This document shows positions 43,880-54,210 of a DNA stretch of 64,000 nt, piece by piece. The first letter of the stretch is position 1, and every line of letters starts with the position of its first letter. The translations under genes and the position numbers were made by a program. Source of the DNA: Neoceratodus forsteri (Eukaryota; Chordata; Ceratodontiformes; Ceratodontidae); the NCBI GenBank assembly GCA_016271365.2, contig JADMNL010000028.1, forward strand, positions 101,841,001 to 101,905,000. The letters run 5' to 3'. The notes beneath the pieces were generated by a model. That model was not told where the DNA came from, did not search any database, and saw only the letters and a program-made list of their open reading frames with translations.

Positions 43880-45463
43880 AATTTGGGGGCTCTCATCCCT
43901 GCACGGATAAGCTCCACAAGTCAGTTCATTCCTCATATAGACGCAACAAGCCATCTATGCTTATTGGTTGCTCCAGCTCTATGTGAGATTGTCATGTCAT
44001 ACCTTTGCAAGGCAAGATTCCATCTTAATAGTCAACTATTCATTTTCCTTTGTGTCAGCCAAACCAGGGGTAGTGGTCAGTTTGTATCTCAAAATGCTAC
44101 CCATATAAGTATGGCTCTAGCTTCTTTAGGATCCACACTATGGTAAGACACTTTTTCCACAGTAGGTATGCCTGCTCCCTGAGAAGTAACTTTTTACTCA
44201 GGTACACTATGGGGTGATCTTTCTCTTGGTTGGATGTCTGACTGCGCACTGCCCCAACACCCACATATGAGGCAATAGACTGAACTACAAAGGGTCTGCT
44301 GTAGTCTGGACTTGTCAAACAGGAGCACTGCACAGTGCCTGCTTCAGTCTGGTAAAGGCTTTTTCACAGACTGGTTCCCAGGTAACTTTCTTAGGCATCC
44401 TTTTCTTTACCAGGTCAGATAGGGGAGCAGCCAGGGCACTGTAATTGGGTACACATTTCCTATAGTACCCTGCTGTCCCTAGAAAACTCCTGACCTGCTT
44501 CTGAATTTCTGGTCTGGGCCATGCCTTGATCACCTCTATTTTTACTTGGTTAGGACAGAGCTGTCCATGGCCTACAGCATGCCTGAGGTATGCCACTTCA
44601 GCCAAGACCACCTGGCACTTCTCAGCTTTGACAGTAAGCCCGGCCTTCTGTATCCTGCCCAGCACCTCCCTATGTTGGGATAGATGTTCCTCCCAGCTGG
44701 CACTAAAGATCGCAATACCATCCAGGTATGGCACAGCGTGCTCCTCAGCACCATTTAACACCTGGTTCACCAACCTTTGGAAAGTGGCAGGGGCATTCTT
44801 CATTCTGAAAGGCATTACTTTGAATTCAAATAACCCTATCAGAGTGATGAAGGTTGACCTCTCCCTAGCTCTGGTGATTAACTCTACCTGCCAATACTCT
44901 TTTGTTAGGTCAATAGTTGTAAGGTAGGTCACCCCTCCCAACTTGTCCAGGAGTTTGTCCGTCCATGGCATCAGGTGGGCGTCTGACTTCGTGACTGCAT
45001 TCAGTCCATGATAGTCCACACAAAAATGAATAAAGCAATCTGGCTTGGGCACAAGGACTATGGGTGAGGCCCAGGGGCTGTGGGATCTCTGGATTACCCC
45101 TAAATCCAGCATTTCCTCCAACTCCCTCCTAATGTCCTTTTGGACAGCCTCTGACACCTGATATGCTGTCCGCTGTATGGGCATCTGTGTCCCTGTCTCT
45201 GCATCGTGCATCGCTAAGGGGATTAGTCCAGGCTTGGTGCTGAACAGTGGGGCAAAGTCTGCTAAAACCTCCCTTACTTCCTGGATCTGGTCCAGGACCA
45301 ACTGGGGTGACAATTTAATTGCCTCCACAGAGGACTCCCGCTTGCTTTCTTCCAGCAAGTCCAGAAGGGGGTCTTTTTCGTCCGTCTCCTCCCCAGGACT
45401 ATACACTGCAAACACCATGTCAGCCCTATTAGCATATGCCTTCATCATGTTGACATGGTACAT
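43880..45463 (-). pseudogene. Reverse transcriptase and RNase H of the gypsy element
   Basis: The frame from 45463 is open for 382 codons. It starts with VNMMKAY, the end of integrase, so the methionine is not a real start. RT motifs: VIQRSHSPWASPIVLVPK, then CVDYHGLNAVTKSDAHLMP, then VTYLTTIDLTKEYWQVEL. The catalytic box reads YLDG instead of YLDD (44717-44728), a likely inactivating change. FLGTAGYYRKCVPNYSALA closes RT. RNase H follows (HPIVYLSKKLLLREQAYL, 44333-44097), with its first aspartate region altered (VQSIASYVGVGAV). It fades out near 43880 with TDHYP and YDMTISHRAGATNK. Confidence 0.92.
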
Positions 45464-45499
45464 TCTTTCCGTATGTCTTCTGTCAGGTAACTATAATAT

Positions 45500-46340
45500 A
45501 GTTTATATCATTTACCTTTCTGACTACTTTGTATGGTCCTGCCCACTCAGCCTGCGGCTCGTCTTTCCAGACCGGGATTAGGACCATCACTTCCTGACCC
45601 ATCGTGTACACGAGCAAGCTCTGGCTCTGCAATCGTACTACACTTTTTGTTTTTGTTGGGCAGCTGTCAGGTTGCTCTGGCTGTCCCCATAAGCTCCTTT
45701 AGCCTTTCCCTAAACCTAAGGGCATAATCCATTATGGGAGTTCCCTGGGTGGAAATTCTGGGCCAATCGCTGCATAGTGCATATGATTCCCAGATGACCA
45801 GACAAGGGAATATTGTGTGCAATTTTGAGCAACTGCTCACGGGTATCCCTGGGGAATGACAAGCTGTCTGCCTATCGCCCCTTCCTCTGTCTTAGCATCC
45901 TGCATATACATCAGTCCATTTTCCCAATAAACCTTATGTTTCCCATCACCTCCATGTGCTCCGTCAGAGTCTGCCCAAGCCCTCAGCTTCTCTAGACTAG
46001 GGTCACTTTTCTGAGCAGCTGCAAACTCCTTACGCAGTCCCAAGGCATGGGACAGGTTCCCTTCTGTGTCTAAACTAGGCTCCCCAGCTCTAGCATCAGG
46101 GCAGTCAGAATCACTGTCATCCTTAACCCTCTGACAATGAGTCACCTCTCCTTCTTCAGAGTAACCCTCCATAGCTGTTTGGTTAACTACTACTGGGGAA
46201 TTTCTACCCCACCTTTCATTATTCTCCATATCAGGAGACACAGGCTGGGAGACCAGCCTCCCAGTGGTTTCACAGGGGCTTCTATGGGGTCCAGGGCACC
46301 ACAATTTTCCTTTGCTGCTTGGCTTTGGGTAACTGCACAC
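45500..46340 (-). pseudogene. Integrase remnants of the gypsy element (catalytic core deleted)
   Basis: A linker (46340-46100) is acidic. Then LRKEFAAAQKSDPSLEKLRA and VYWENGLMYM lead into the zinc-binding N-terminal domain (LLKIAHNIPLSGHLGI, about 45800). The DDE core is missing: within about 100 bases the sequence jumps to the region before the C-terminal domain. That domain is still clear as MGQEVMVLIPVWKDEP and EWAGPYKVVRKV, the GPY/F motif (about 45520-45600). Integrase joins element DNA to the host genome. Without its core this copy could not do so. The position upstream of RT is the notable feature. Confidence 0.82.
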
Positions 46341-46431
46341 ACCATTCCGTTTGAGATTGTTGCGAGAATTACATCAACTCTAAAGTTTCTGCTACAGCAA
46401 CCTGTTGCACAGTTCCCAGTCTCACCCCAGT

Positions 46432-46740
46432 CTAGGAGAACACTAGCAATGTTTTCTCCTTCCCAGTGAATCCCTGTACAGTTACAAATTGATTGGGTAT
46501 AAGCTCACCAGGCTCTACCAGATCCCCTTTTACCAAAGTCAGGGACGCCCCTGTGTCTCTTAACCCTTGTGTCTGTACAACATTCACAGTGACTGGGTGC
46601 ATGTGTTCCCTCATGTTTACAGGCATGCTTTCAGGAACATGCCAACAACCGACTTCTTTCCTAGCATAACTTTGCATACTGCTTGTTCTTTTGGGACACT
46701 GCCTGGCAATATGCCCAGTTTCTTTGCAAACCCAACATTC
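46432..46740 (-). pseudogene. Zinc knuckle and aspartic protease of the gypsy element
   Basis: On the minus strand from 46740 a nucleic-acid-binding knuckle reads CWVCKETGHIARQC, a perfect CX2CX4HX4C. It is followed in the same region by a protease with the active-site triplet in LRDTGASLTLVKG (about 46550) and VTVQGFTGKEK downstream. The protease would cut the Gag-Pol polyprotein. The two parts are in different frames, because of either a natural frameshift site or damage; I cannot tell which. Confidence 0.85.
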
Positions 46741-46899
46741 ATTTCTTTTCTCAGGTAAATCTTTCCATCAAACCTGGGGCTAACTGGTTTCGTGGAGGCG
46801 ATAAGGGTTTTAACTGCCCTGAAGGTGAATTTTTCCTTTCTGCATTGCCACTCCCACCCATTTGCTCTCAGAGCAGGTCTGCTCCTGGCATAGCAATCT

Positions 46900-47809
46900 G
46901 AGAGTTCAGCAGCCTCTTGCATTGTTTTTGGATCTCGGTCCTCCAGCCAGGTTTTTAGCCTGCTGCATGCCCCCAAAATTGCTCTAACAGTACAGTATTT
47001 TCAATTTTATCTACAGAGTCTGCTTCAGTTCCTTCCACCAACATTTTAAAAACTGATGTTTTGTGGCTAGCTCCTCATAGCTCATGTCAGGGTTTCTCCT
47101 GAGCGTACAGAATTTAGCTCTGTATGCCTCTGCAGTTAAATCATACTTTTTAAAAGTGCAGTTTTCAGTTTACTGTAATCATTACTGTCCTCATTGCCCT
47201 TTGACCCAAAGCATCCCGAGCTTTCCCGGTAAGTAGCGGGGAAAGCTGGAAGCCCCAGGACCCTCTGGGAATATTTGTCTGAATGCAAACTTTTTCAAAG
47301 GAATTTAAAAAGGCATCCATATCTTTCCCCTCTTTAAATTCGGTTATCAATTTAGAATTTAGTTTGTAAACTAGTCTTGTAGTTCCAGTTAAACCCAGGC
47401 CACTTACCTGCTCTGGGGCTGGAGTTTGGAGTCATAGCTTCTCTAGTTCATGTTGCCTCTGGCATTCACGCTCTTCACAGTCAGCTTCTCGCTGTTACCA
47501 CTCCCTCTTCTCCTCTGTGGCTCGGTGCTCTTGCTCTGCTTCTCGTTGTTCTCGCTCTCTCTTCTCCTCCTCCTCTGCCTCTCACTGCTCTCGCTTCTCC
47601 TCTCTCTGAAATTCCCTCTTCCTCTGTTCAAACTCCAGTTCCATCCTCCACAATTCCATTTGCAGCTTGATGGCTTCTGGCTCTGGAATGCTGGTGACCT
47701 TCCCCTGCTGCTGTGGTCCTTGGCTTGCACTGGCCCTGTTGTCCTCCTTACTGGATCTGGACACTGCACTTGACTCTGCCCCTCCATGCTCCATGCCCTT
47801 TTCAGTCAC
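46900..47809 (-). pseudogene. gag of the gypsy element (coiled coil and SCAN-like capsid part)
   Basis: Gag forms the particle that packages element RNA. The frame from 47809 starts MTEKGMEHGG and soon has a charged coiled coil (KLQMELWRMELEFEQRKREF). After a stop it continues as E/R-rich repeats, then FKEGKDMDAFLNSFEKVC (about 47330). It then reads AEAYRAKFCTLRRNPDMSYE (about 47120). This last segment resembles the capsid region from which the vertebrate SCAN domain is thought to derive. The start is the first good methionine downstream of the primer site. Several stops and shifts break it (near 47580, 47440, 47160 and 47000). Confidence 0.75.
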
Positions 47810-48139
47810 AGACTGTGATTCAAGGCTCTAGGCATCTGTGATTATCAGAGCCTCCATGAGGTTCTGCTTGTTGACTCTCCCTCATGCAGGACTCTCTCTC
47901 CTTGCACAATTGCCTCAGTTAGTCTGCCACGTGCTCACTGTAGTTGGAAGCCATCTTCTTCCCTAGCTGCGGCTACTCTAACTTGCACTTGGGAAAAAAA
48001 TAAAACAGGTAGGAATTTTGACTGTAAGCAAAATGATATAGTTCTGTGTTTTTTTTTTAATTATTGCCTTATTTTGCAAATGAGCTGTACAATATTAAGC
48101 TGGCACACTGAACTGTTAAAGCTTGTGTTATCAAATACT
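47810..48139. other. Gypsy 5' leader
   Basis: Untranslated leader between the primer site and gag on the minus strand. No ORF or structure recognised. Confidence 0.6.
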
Positions 48140-48157
48140 TAAATCACACTGCTACCA
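48140..48157 (-). promoter_or_regulatory. Primer-binding site, initiator tRNA-Met-like
   Basis: Eight bases inside the 5' LTR the minus strand reads TGGTAGCAGTGTGATTT. The first nine bases match the complement of the 3' end of vertebrate initiator tRNA-Met; the rest has diverged. The tRNA identity is inferred from those nine bases. Confidence 0.55.
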
Positions 48158-48165
48158 ACCAGATC

Positions 48166-49300
48166 TGTCACAAATGCACTCCGCAGATCAGGCCCTCTGC
48201 TCCCACAGTGCCAACCTCAGAGTGCAATAGTGTGAACAGGCAACAGACAGGGTAACCTTCCTGTCTGCTTTGAGTTCAAATCACCTTTAGCCTCAGGTTC
48301 AGGAGGGATTCAAACTGTGAACCTTATGCTAGCATACCCAAATGTGCAGGCTCAGATAATATTCTCCTCAGGGGGATGCAATATATCTTTCGACTAAGGG
48401 CGCATATCCAAGTATCCAAATGAACCCTTTTAACTCTATAAGAGACCTAGGTATTTCTTACCTTATTAAGCAAGCTCAGTAACACAATTAAGCTTTTCAA
48501 CAGCTGTCAGACTTAACGCAGGCACCTCACATGCAAAAGAAACTGGAAAGATACCCAGGCAGTATTTCAAAGAAAAGGTTGTTTACTAAAATATGATAAA
48601 AACAGGTAAAATTAAACACAGAACAATATATCATACATCTTACAATCATGTAAAACAAGAAGGAAGTTACAGAACAAAGTACTTCTACCACAAAGACTTA
48701 ATTTCTTCTAAGTATTACCTTAGAAGTGCTGTTTAATTATAGAACTTGTCTCAGAGCCCAAAATCATGTGTCACATTTTCCAGATACAGGATTAATTTTC
48801 AAGATCCCTCTCCCACCCCTTTTCCTTGGAATCAATTTTTGACATAGTTATCCCTGAGGATGTAAGTCATTATTTTGAAAAATCTGTAACTAGCCATTTC
48901 CCAAATATGACGGTCTTGATCAAACATTTCTCTTTGAAGTCCCTCTGCTGATTTCCTGGTGCTAGTGTGATCTGAGGGTTTGATGACTTTTACACACTTC
49001 CGGATATTGCTAAAATGAGAGGAACCAGTCCAATTATCTTTCTTCCTGCAACAGCATAAAACTCACATTTAGTTTCAACTCAAAAGCATGGGCAGGTCAT
49101 GAAAGGTAATAAAATGCCCTTCTGGAAAGATGTCTTAATTAAATGGTTCTTCTGGTCAGTTTAATGACATCCTGTAGTTTCAGCTACTGACCTTGAAAGT
49201 TAAAGGCCAAATCTCTCACATACTGGCATTTCATACACAGACCATTTATTCATAAGATAAATATCATACAGGAAACCAGAAGCAGGGGCAGAGCGTCACA
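48166..49300 (-). repeat. 5' LTR of the gypsy element
   Basis: On the minus strand it begins TGTGACGCTC and ends TTTGTGACA. It is 39 bp longer than the other LTR, mainly because of a segment around 48541-48571. Confidence 0.93.
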
Positions 49301-49480
49301 TTCAGATCTCAGAATCCACACATCCAGCCAGAATGAAACTTGCCAAATCAAGAGAACTTGCTCCCCAGACTGCTCATGCAACATTTTGTGCAATTCTGTT
49401 GAATGGAGGTGAAGCTATTAAGGTGCAAAGTTAGGGGTTTAACATTAATCACCCTACTCAACCCTAATTATAGTGGCACT
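49301..49480. repeat. Body of palindromic-array repeat, locus 3 (right part)
   Basis: Continues the block cut at 42764. It ends in CTATTAAGGTGCAAAGTTAG and GGGTTTAACA, matching 9009-9036. Confidence 0.75.
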
Positions 49481-51720
49481 ATAGTGCCACTATAATATAT
49501 ATAGGATTGACTTAAAACAGAAAAGTTGATTTGCATGAGAATGTTGATCTTATTAAAGTGCTGGTTATTATTTCATCTATACAGGTCTTTCAGTAACTGT
49601 AGTTGATATTTCAATTTACACTCTGATGGTAAATACCATTTCAGAACTGCACAATGCAGTTTATGTCCCTCTCAATCATAGAGTTCTGTAGTACAACAGA
49701 GATGTATTGTGATGATTTCCATGCTAATGTATGTAACCATTTTGCGGGCTCCATCTGCAGCATAATGCAGGCGGGAGGACGTAAACTACAACACAGTGTC
49801 TAAATGGGCTCTGTGAGGGCGCGGGTGCTGTATGTGTAACAACATGGCTGCAGCATGAGAAATGTTTGCACATACCATAAACAGTTGCTGAAGAACTTAT
49901 TTTATTGGGGAGTTTGGTTGGTCAAGACATCAAGGATATCCTTTAATTATGGAAACAAGTTCATGGATTCTTTAAATATGCTTCTCCCTGGACAGTCACA
50001 ACAGGCAGGCAGAAGGTACCCTTGAGTCTCAATCTGGAGGATGGCACTCAAGAGGGCCACCTCCCCATACTGCACTGAAGTGGCTAGTTCCTTTGGAGAA
50101 GCTCAAGTTCCTGGTGCTTGGTTTGAACTGTTGACCTTGTGACCCAGAGGAGGGAGTTTACTACACATGGAGTTACACGCCAACTCTCTGCCCTTAAATG
50201 ACAGTGCCAACCCCTTAGGCCTCAAACTGTCCTTAGTTTTGAAAACACATTTGATGAATGCCCTAATTTTTGGAGAACTTGCTGATGTAGTTAATACCTT
50301 AATTTTAATTTCATTTTAAAAGTCCAAAACAGACTGCCCCCATTCTGGTGGTACCACACAAAAACAATTTTGTTTACATTCTTTAATCAACTCCTCACAT
50401 TTTCCTGGACTTGAGAACACGCCCAACACAGTCTAGGCACTCAAGATGAGTGTCTAGACTATGTTGGGGGTGCTCCCAAGTCCAACAAGGAGAGGAGACT
50501 GTTGAATCTTGAGCAACTGCACTGTTTGCTGGTGTCCCTAATGTTCAGGAAGTGTGCAATAAGAGTAGAGCAAGGATTTGAAACAAAACAAGGTTGGATA
50601 TAATTACACCACTAACATGCTTTTCAGTTGTACTAAAAAGGAAACAGAAAAAAATCAGCAATGAATTTTAGTGAAGGTAAGCAATTACAAAATGTGGGTT
50701 TTCAACCAGAAATAATATGATGCAAGAAAGGTTGACAGTGTCATTTTATCTTTAAAGTTCCAAGATCCTCAACCCAATGTGAAAAGCAAGCATTAATCAC
50801 ATGATGTTAGATTTCAAATCATTTCTAAATGTTGTGGCCTCAAAAGTTAAAAGTTGATTTGAAAGAATAATAAAGCCTTTAGCTACATTGCCCCCAGGTC
50901 TTGTGATGTTTCCCAAATTAAGCTAAAGGCTTTTGGGCGGGGGATTTTCTGACGGGTCCTTCATGACTCCATCAGCTGTTATTTTCAAAGTGGACTTCCT
51001 TCAGCACTGGTAGAGCATCAATCAGTGTTGGTAGGTGAGACAGTTGCAGATGTATAATCAGCTTTTGTGTAAGAATTAGAAACATAATAAAAAATAAGTT
51101 AGTAAACCAAATTTTTTGACACACGCTGCCATGGATCACAGCAACACTTCAACTTTTAAAATAGGGTTAGGCAGCTAAGGTAAAATGGTCTATCACAGAC
51201 AAGGGAAAAGCTTGCCTAAGCCTCTGTGTGAGACCTTTGAAAATACCACCCTCATCTGAAATACTTTTAAACATTGCAAAGGAAACATGTGTCCCCTCTG
51301 CTGTTGCTTCTTGTAATCTTCTGTACTTCCAGCAGCTCTCCAACCATGGTCTCTGGTGGGCAGATTTTAGCACAGGTGGGAGGATGCAACATCCTTATAA
51401 CTCACAAAATACAAACTGAAGAGCAAACACAAAGGTGGCATCCCAACAGCCCTGGTCTCTGGCCCCTGATCTGACCTCACTGATCATTACTGTCTTGGCT
51501 TGTACAGAAGCTCTCTTCATCTTTCTTTGTCTGAAGTCACTCTCTAGATCTCCTTGTATTAATGTGCTCAGTGTCCTTTATAGGATGTAAGAACACCCCT
51601 GGCCATGTTATCTTGTAAAGGAGTACGTATTCTCAGTAGATTGTTTCTAGCTGCATAAATAAAGATTAGCACAAACCATAAAGATCCATAGAAAAATGTT
51701 GGGGCTAGCCAAGTCTCTAC
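49481..51720. other. Anonymous sequence
   Basis: No gene found. A stretch near 50085-50200 has a weak tRNA-SINE look on the minus strand (AACAGTTCAAACC). The rest is non-coding. Confidence 0.5.
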
Positions 51721-52470
51721 CTTTAAGAGGCAGCCTCTCTAATGTTTATTTATTTACTTATTAATTTCAAACGTTTCGCCAGGAGAGACATACTGAGCTG
51801 GTAGTAGCTCATTTCCAGATGCCTCCTGAGGATCAGGGAGAGCAGACAATCCAACTAAGTTTCCCTTCACTCGTATCTTACATCTCCACTGTCCTCTCCT
51901 CTTCTTCTTCTTCCTACCTTCTCCATAGTAATATCTCCCGTTGCCTCTCTAGTCCTTCTAAGAAACCTACTGTTGGTCAATCTGCTTTCTCATATCGCTT
52001 TCCTAAACTCGGGTCCTTCCTTCCCTTGTCAATCTGCTTTGCTTGTTTTGCTGTCTCCTTTAACTATCTTCTTCATGACTTTTCTTCTCCTGCATGCAGC
52101 TGTCCATGACACTTTACTTCTTGTCTTCCTTCCTCCCGCTAGTTTTGCCCTGGCCATGTTGCTCCCTTCATCCCTTAGGCACTACCGGTATGAGTAGTTT
52201 ACTGCTGCCTATCATAACTCCATTTTATCTACTACATATATCTGTTGTACTGATTTGCCTTCAATATTTATGATTATGCTCCTCTAATACACTGTATCGC
52301 TGTCTGTCACTTCTATTTTTGTAATGTAATGTTCTCATTACTGTTTAGTTTTTTTTTTCTTTATAGCTCTTGATCTATCTCCACTTCCCCTCACCCCAGG
52401 ATGCATCTGGAAATGATCCATTAGCAGCTCAGTATGTCTTTCCTGGTGAAACTTTTAAAATAACGAAACA
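51721..52470. mobile_element. Two LINE-like 3' ends in inverted orientation
   Basis: 51765-51838 contains ACGTTTCGCCAGGAGAGACA, then TACTGAGCTG and ATTTCCAGATGC. 52388-52465 holds the same words reverse-complemented (GCATCTGGAAAT, CAGCTCAGTATGTCTTTCCT, GGTGAAAC). The minus reading of the left copy (GAAATGAGC, then AATAAGTAAATAAATAAAC) looks like an L2/CR1-type tail. About 550 bp between them is pyrimidine-rich, without a confirmed domain. Confidence 0.55.
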
Positions 52471-52839
52471 AGGTGCAGTAAGCACATAATTGAATGATTG
52501 TGCAAAAGGCAAACACCAGGTGGAGAAAAAATATAATATAATAAGGTGCAAAAGTTTAAATAAAATGGCAAATGTTCAAAAGCAATAGAAATACAGAGTA
52601 GGAATGATACTGTAAATTGGGGATGGTAGGCAAGGGGAACACAAATGCAAATATGGCTAGGGAAAGCAGTGGCCAGAGGATGTCGGACAGCACTATATGA
52701 CATGTGGTCAAGAACAATTGCAGGAGTGTGTTGCAAATTTAGGCATCAATCTCCATGTGTCTGTATAGAACAAATGACTTATCTTAAATTGCTCACTGAA
52801 AATAGTAAATATAGTTACAGTACATTCAACGTTTCGCCC

Positions 52840-53036
52840 CTCTGCATATTGTATATTTCTCTTCTCTTCTCCCTGCATTGTATTTTGTTGCACCGCACTT
52901 AACTTAATCACTGTATATTTATTCCTATGTATAGCTTCTGCTGCCCCTTTTGTATGTATTGTCCTCCCAGGACCTCCTTGTAAATAAGCTTGCTCAATGG
53001 AGTTATTTTTCCTGGTTCCAAATAAACTGAACTGAT
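52840..53036 (+). mobile_element. L2-like LINE 3' end
   Basis: TCCCAGGACCTCCTTGTAAA, then TAAGCTTGCTCAATGGAGTT and CAAATAAACTGAACTGATTG, parallels the 3' end of the L2-like LINE at 38667-38735 (CAGGTCCATCTTGTAATGAG, then CTTTGCTCAATGATGTT). It is either a truncated LINE or a SINE that borrowed its tail. Confidence 0.7.
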
Positions 53037-53534
53037 TGGGAGGTATAATCCGTACAGGAAAAAGTAATCAGAGTTTTACTTTTTCTTCTCTACAGTGTAG
53101 ATTATTCCAGAATAATAGATTAAGGGAATGCTTATGACTAATCAGAACACTCCTTTCCTCTGCTGGTGAGATGCACCTATTCTGTGAAGAGGACTATATA
53201 TAGCTGCCCTGGAAATGGTCACATTCAGGTTTTTTTTTTATTTTAATATATTATTGATCATCTCCAGCAATGACATATTAATACTGCCACCAATACCACT
53301 CTTACAGCTTTAAGAATGGTCTCACATCCTTGGTTCATAGTTGTCATAGCCTAAGAATTCACGTGAAACCACTCTTATAACCATAAGAGTGGTCTTAGTG
53401 GCTGTATTAACATACGCAAGAAGATCTCATGGTCAAAAAAGTCAAGTTCCATCTTTATTTTTCATCTTCAGGGTATTTTTTATTTTGAAGGTCTTTTTAG
53501 GATTTTTTTTTTTATTGGAGTTGGAGTTCATTCC
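53037..53534. other. Anonymous sequence with a small inverted pair
   Basis: CCACTCTTACAGC, TTAAGAATGGTCTCA, then CCACTCTTATAACC and ATAAGAGTGGTCTTA near 53295-53397 form short repeated dyads. No gene seen. Confidence 0.5.
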
Positions 53535-53690
53535 TAAGTGTGTTTATGAAACACAGGGAGGTTAAGTGACTTGCTCAAGGTCACACAGCATGCAGGTGGA
53601 AGCTGTGGGATTCAAACCCAGGTCTGCTGTGTCTCTAGGATCACAGCTCCTGTGCTATACTGCCTTGCATTCTGCATACTGCTTTTGATT
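53535..53690 (-). mobile_element. MIR-type SINE
   Basis: The plus strand reads GTGACTTGCTCAAGGTCACA, then CAGC and GGGATTCAAACCCAGGTC. This is the reverse complement of the MIR head and CORE (B box and the TGTGACCTTGAGCAAGTCAC segment). Confidence 0.85.
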
Positions 53691-53759
53691 TATTTACCGT
53701 CCACACATTGAAGTCGCAGCTCTCTGCTTTTTTCTTTTGTGCAGGTCACATTTTGTGTC

Positions 53760-54210
53760 TCACTGCAGAATTGAGACTAGATCCCCCTCCCCCTATTTTT
53801 TATGTAAACTTCCTCTTCTACTGGAACTCCCCAGAATTTCAGGAATTTTGTCTAATTCCACTGAATTCCAGTGAAAGCAGAATTCAGAAATTCCAAAAAC
53901 AGAATTTTTTTTAACTGCAGATTAATAATCCATGGACTACATGATCCACGGTAAAGTATTCAATGGTTTATATAAACTGTGGATTCATTTTTCCTCAAAC
54001 TGCAGAATAATATTCCATGGATTATGTAATCAGCAGAATATCATGTGATGTACCTAGAAATTCTGTGTGGAATTCTGTAGAATTAAAAAAGAAATTCTGA
54101 GACTTCCGTAGAATTAAAAAAGAAATCCGAAAAGCATTTTGAAGTGCAATACTCCTGCAAATTCTACTGGCAGAATTCCACATTCTGCATGGCTCAATTA
54201 AGTGCAATAA
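53760..54210. repeat. Imperfect inverted-repeat element rich in GCAGAATTC words
   Basis: ACTGCAGAATTGAG on the left, repeated GAATTCC/GGAATTC words, a central CCATGGA pair (53931 and 54014) and TGGCAGAATTCC on the right. It may be related in style to 10045-10425. Borders are uncertain. Confidence 0.4.

Larger units (their letters stand above)
42765..49300 (-). mobile_element. Ty3/gypsy LTR retrotransposon, Gmr1-like, defective
   Basis: Two LTRs (42765-43860 and 48166-49300) flank 4.3 kb. The 5-bp duplication TTCAG is perfect (42760-42764 and 49301-49305). In the minus orientation the order is primer site, gag, zinc knuckle, protease, integrase remnants, reverse transcriptase, RNase H, polypurine tract. 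Integrase lies upstream of reverse transcriptase, as in Gmr1-like gypsy elements and unlike most gypsy elements. The integrase core is deleted and the frames are broken. LTRs differ by roughly 8-10% over the first 300 bp compared by eye, plus indels (about 31 bp missing from the left LTR near 43102), so the insertion is not recent. Confidence 0.93.
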
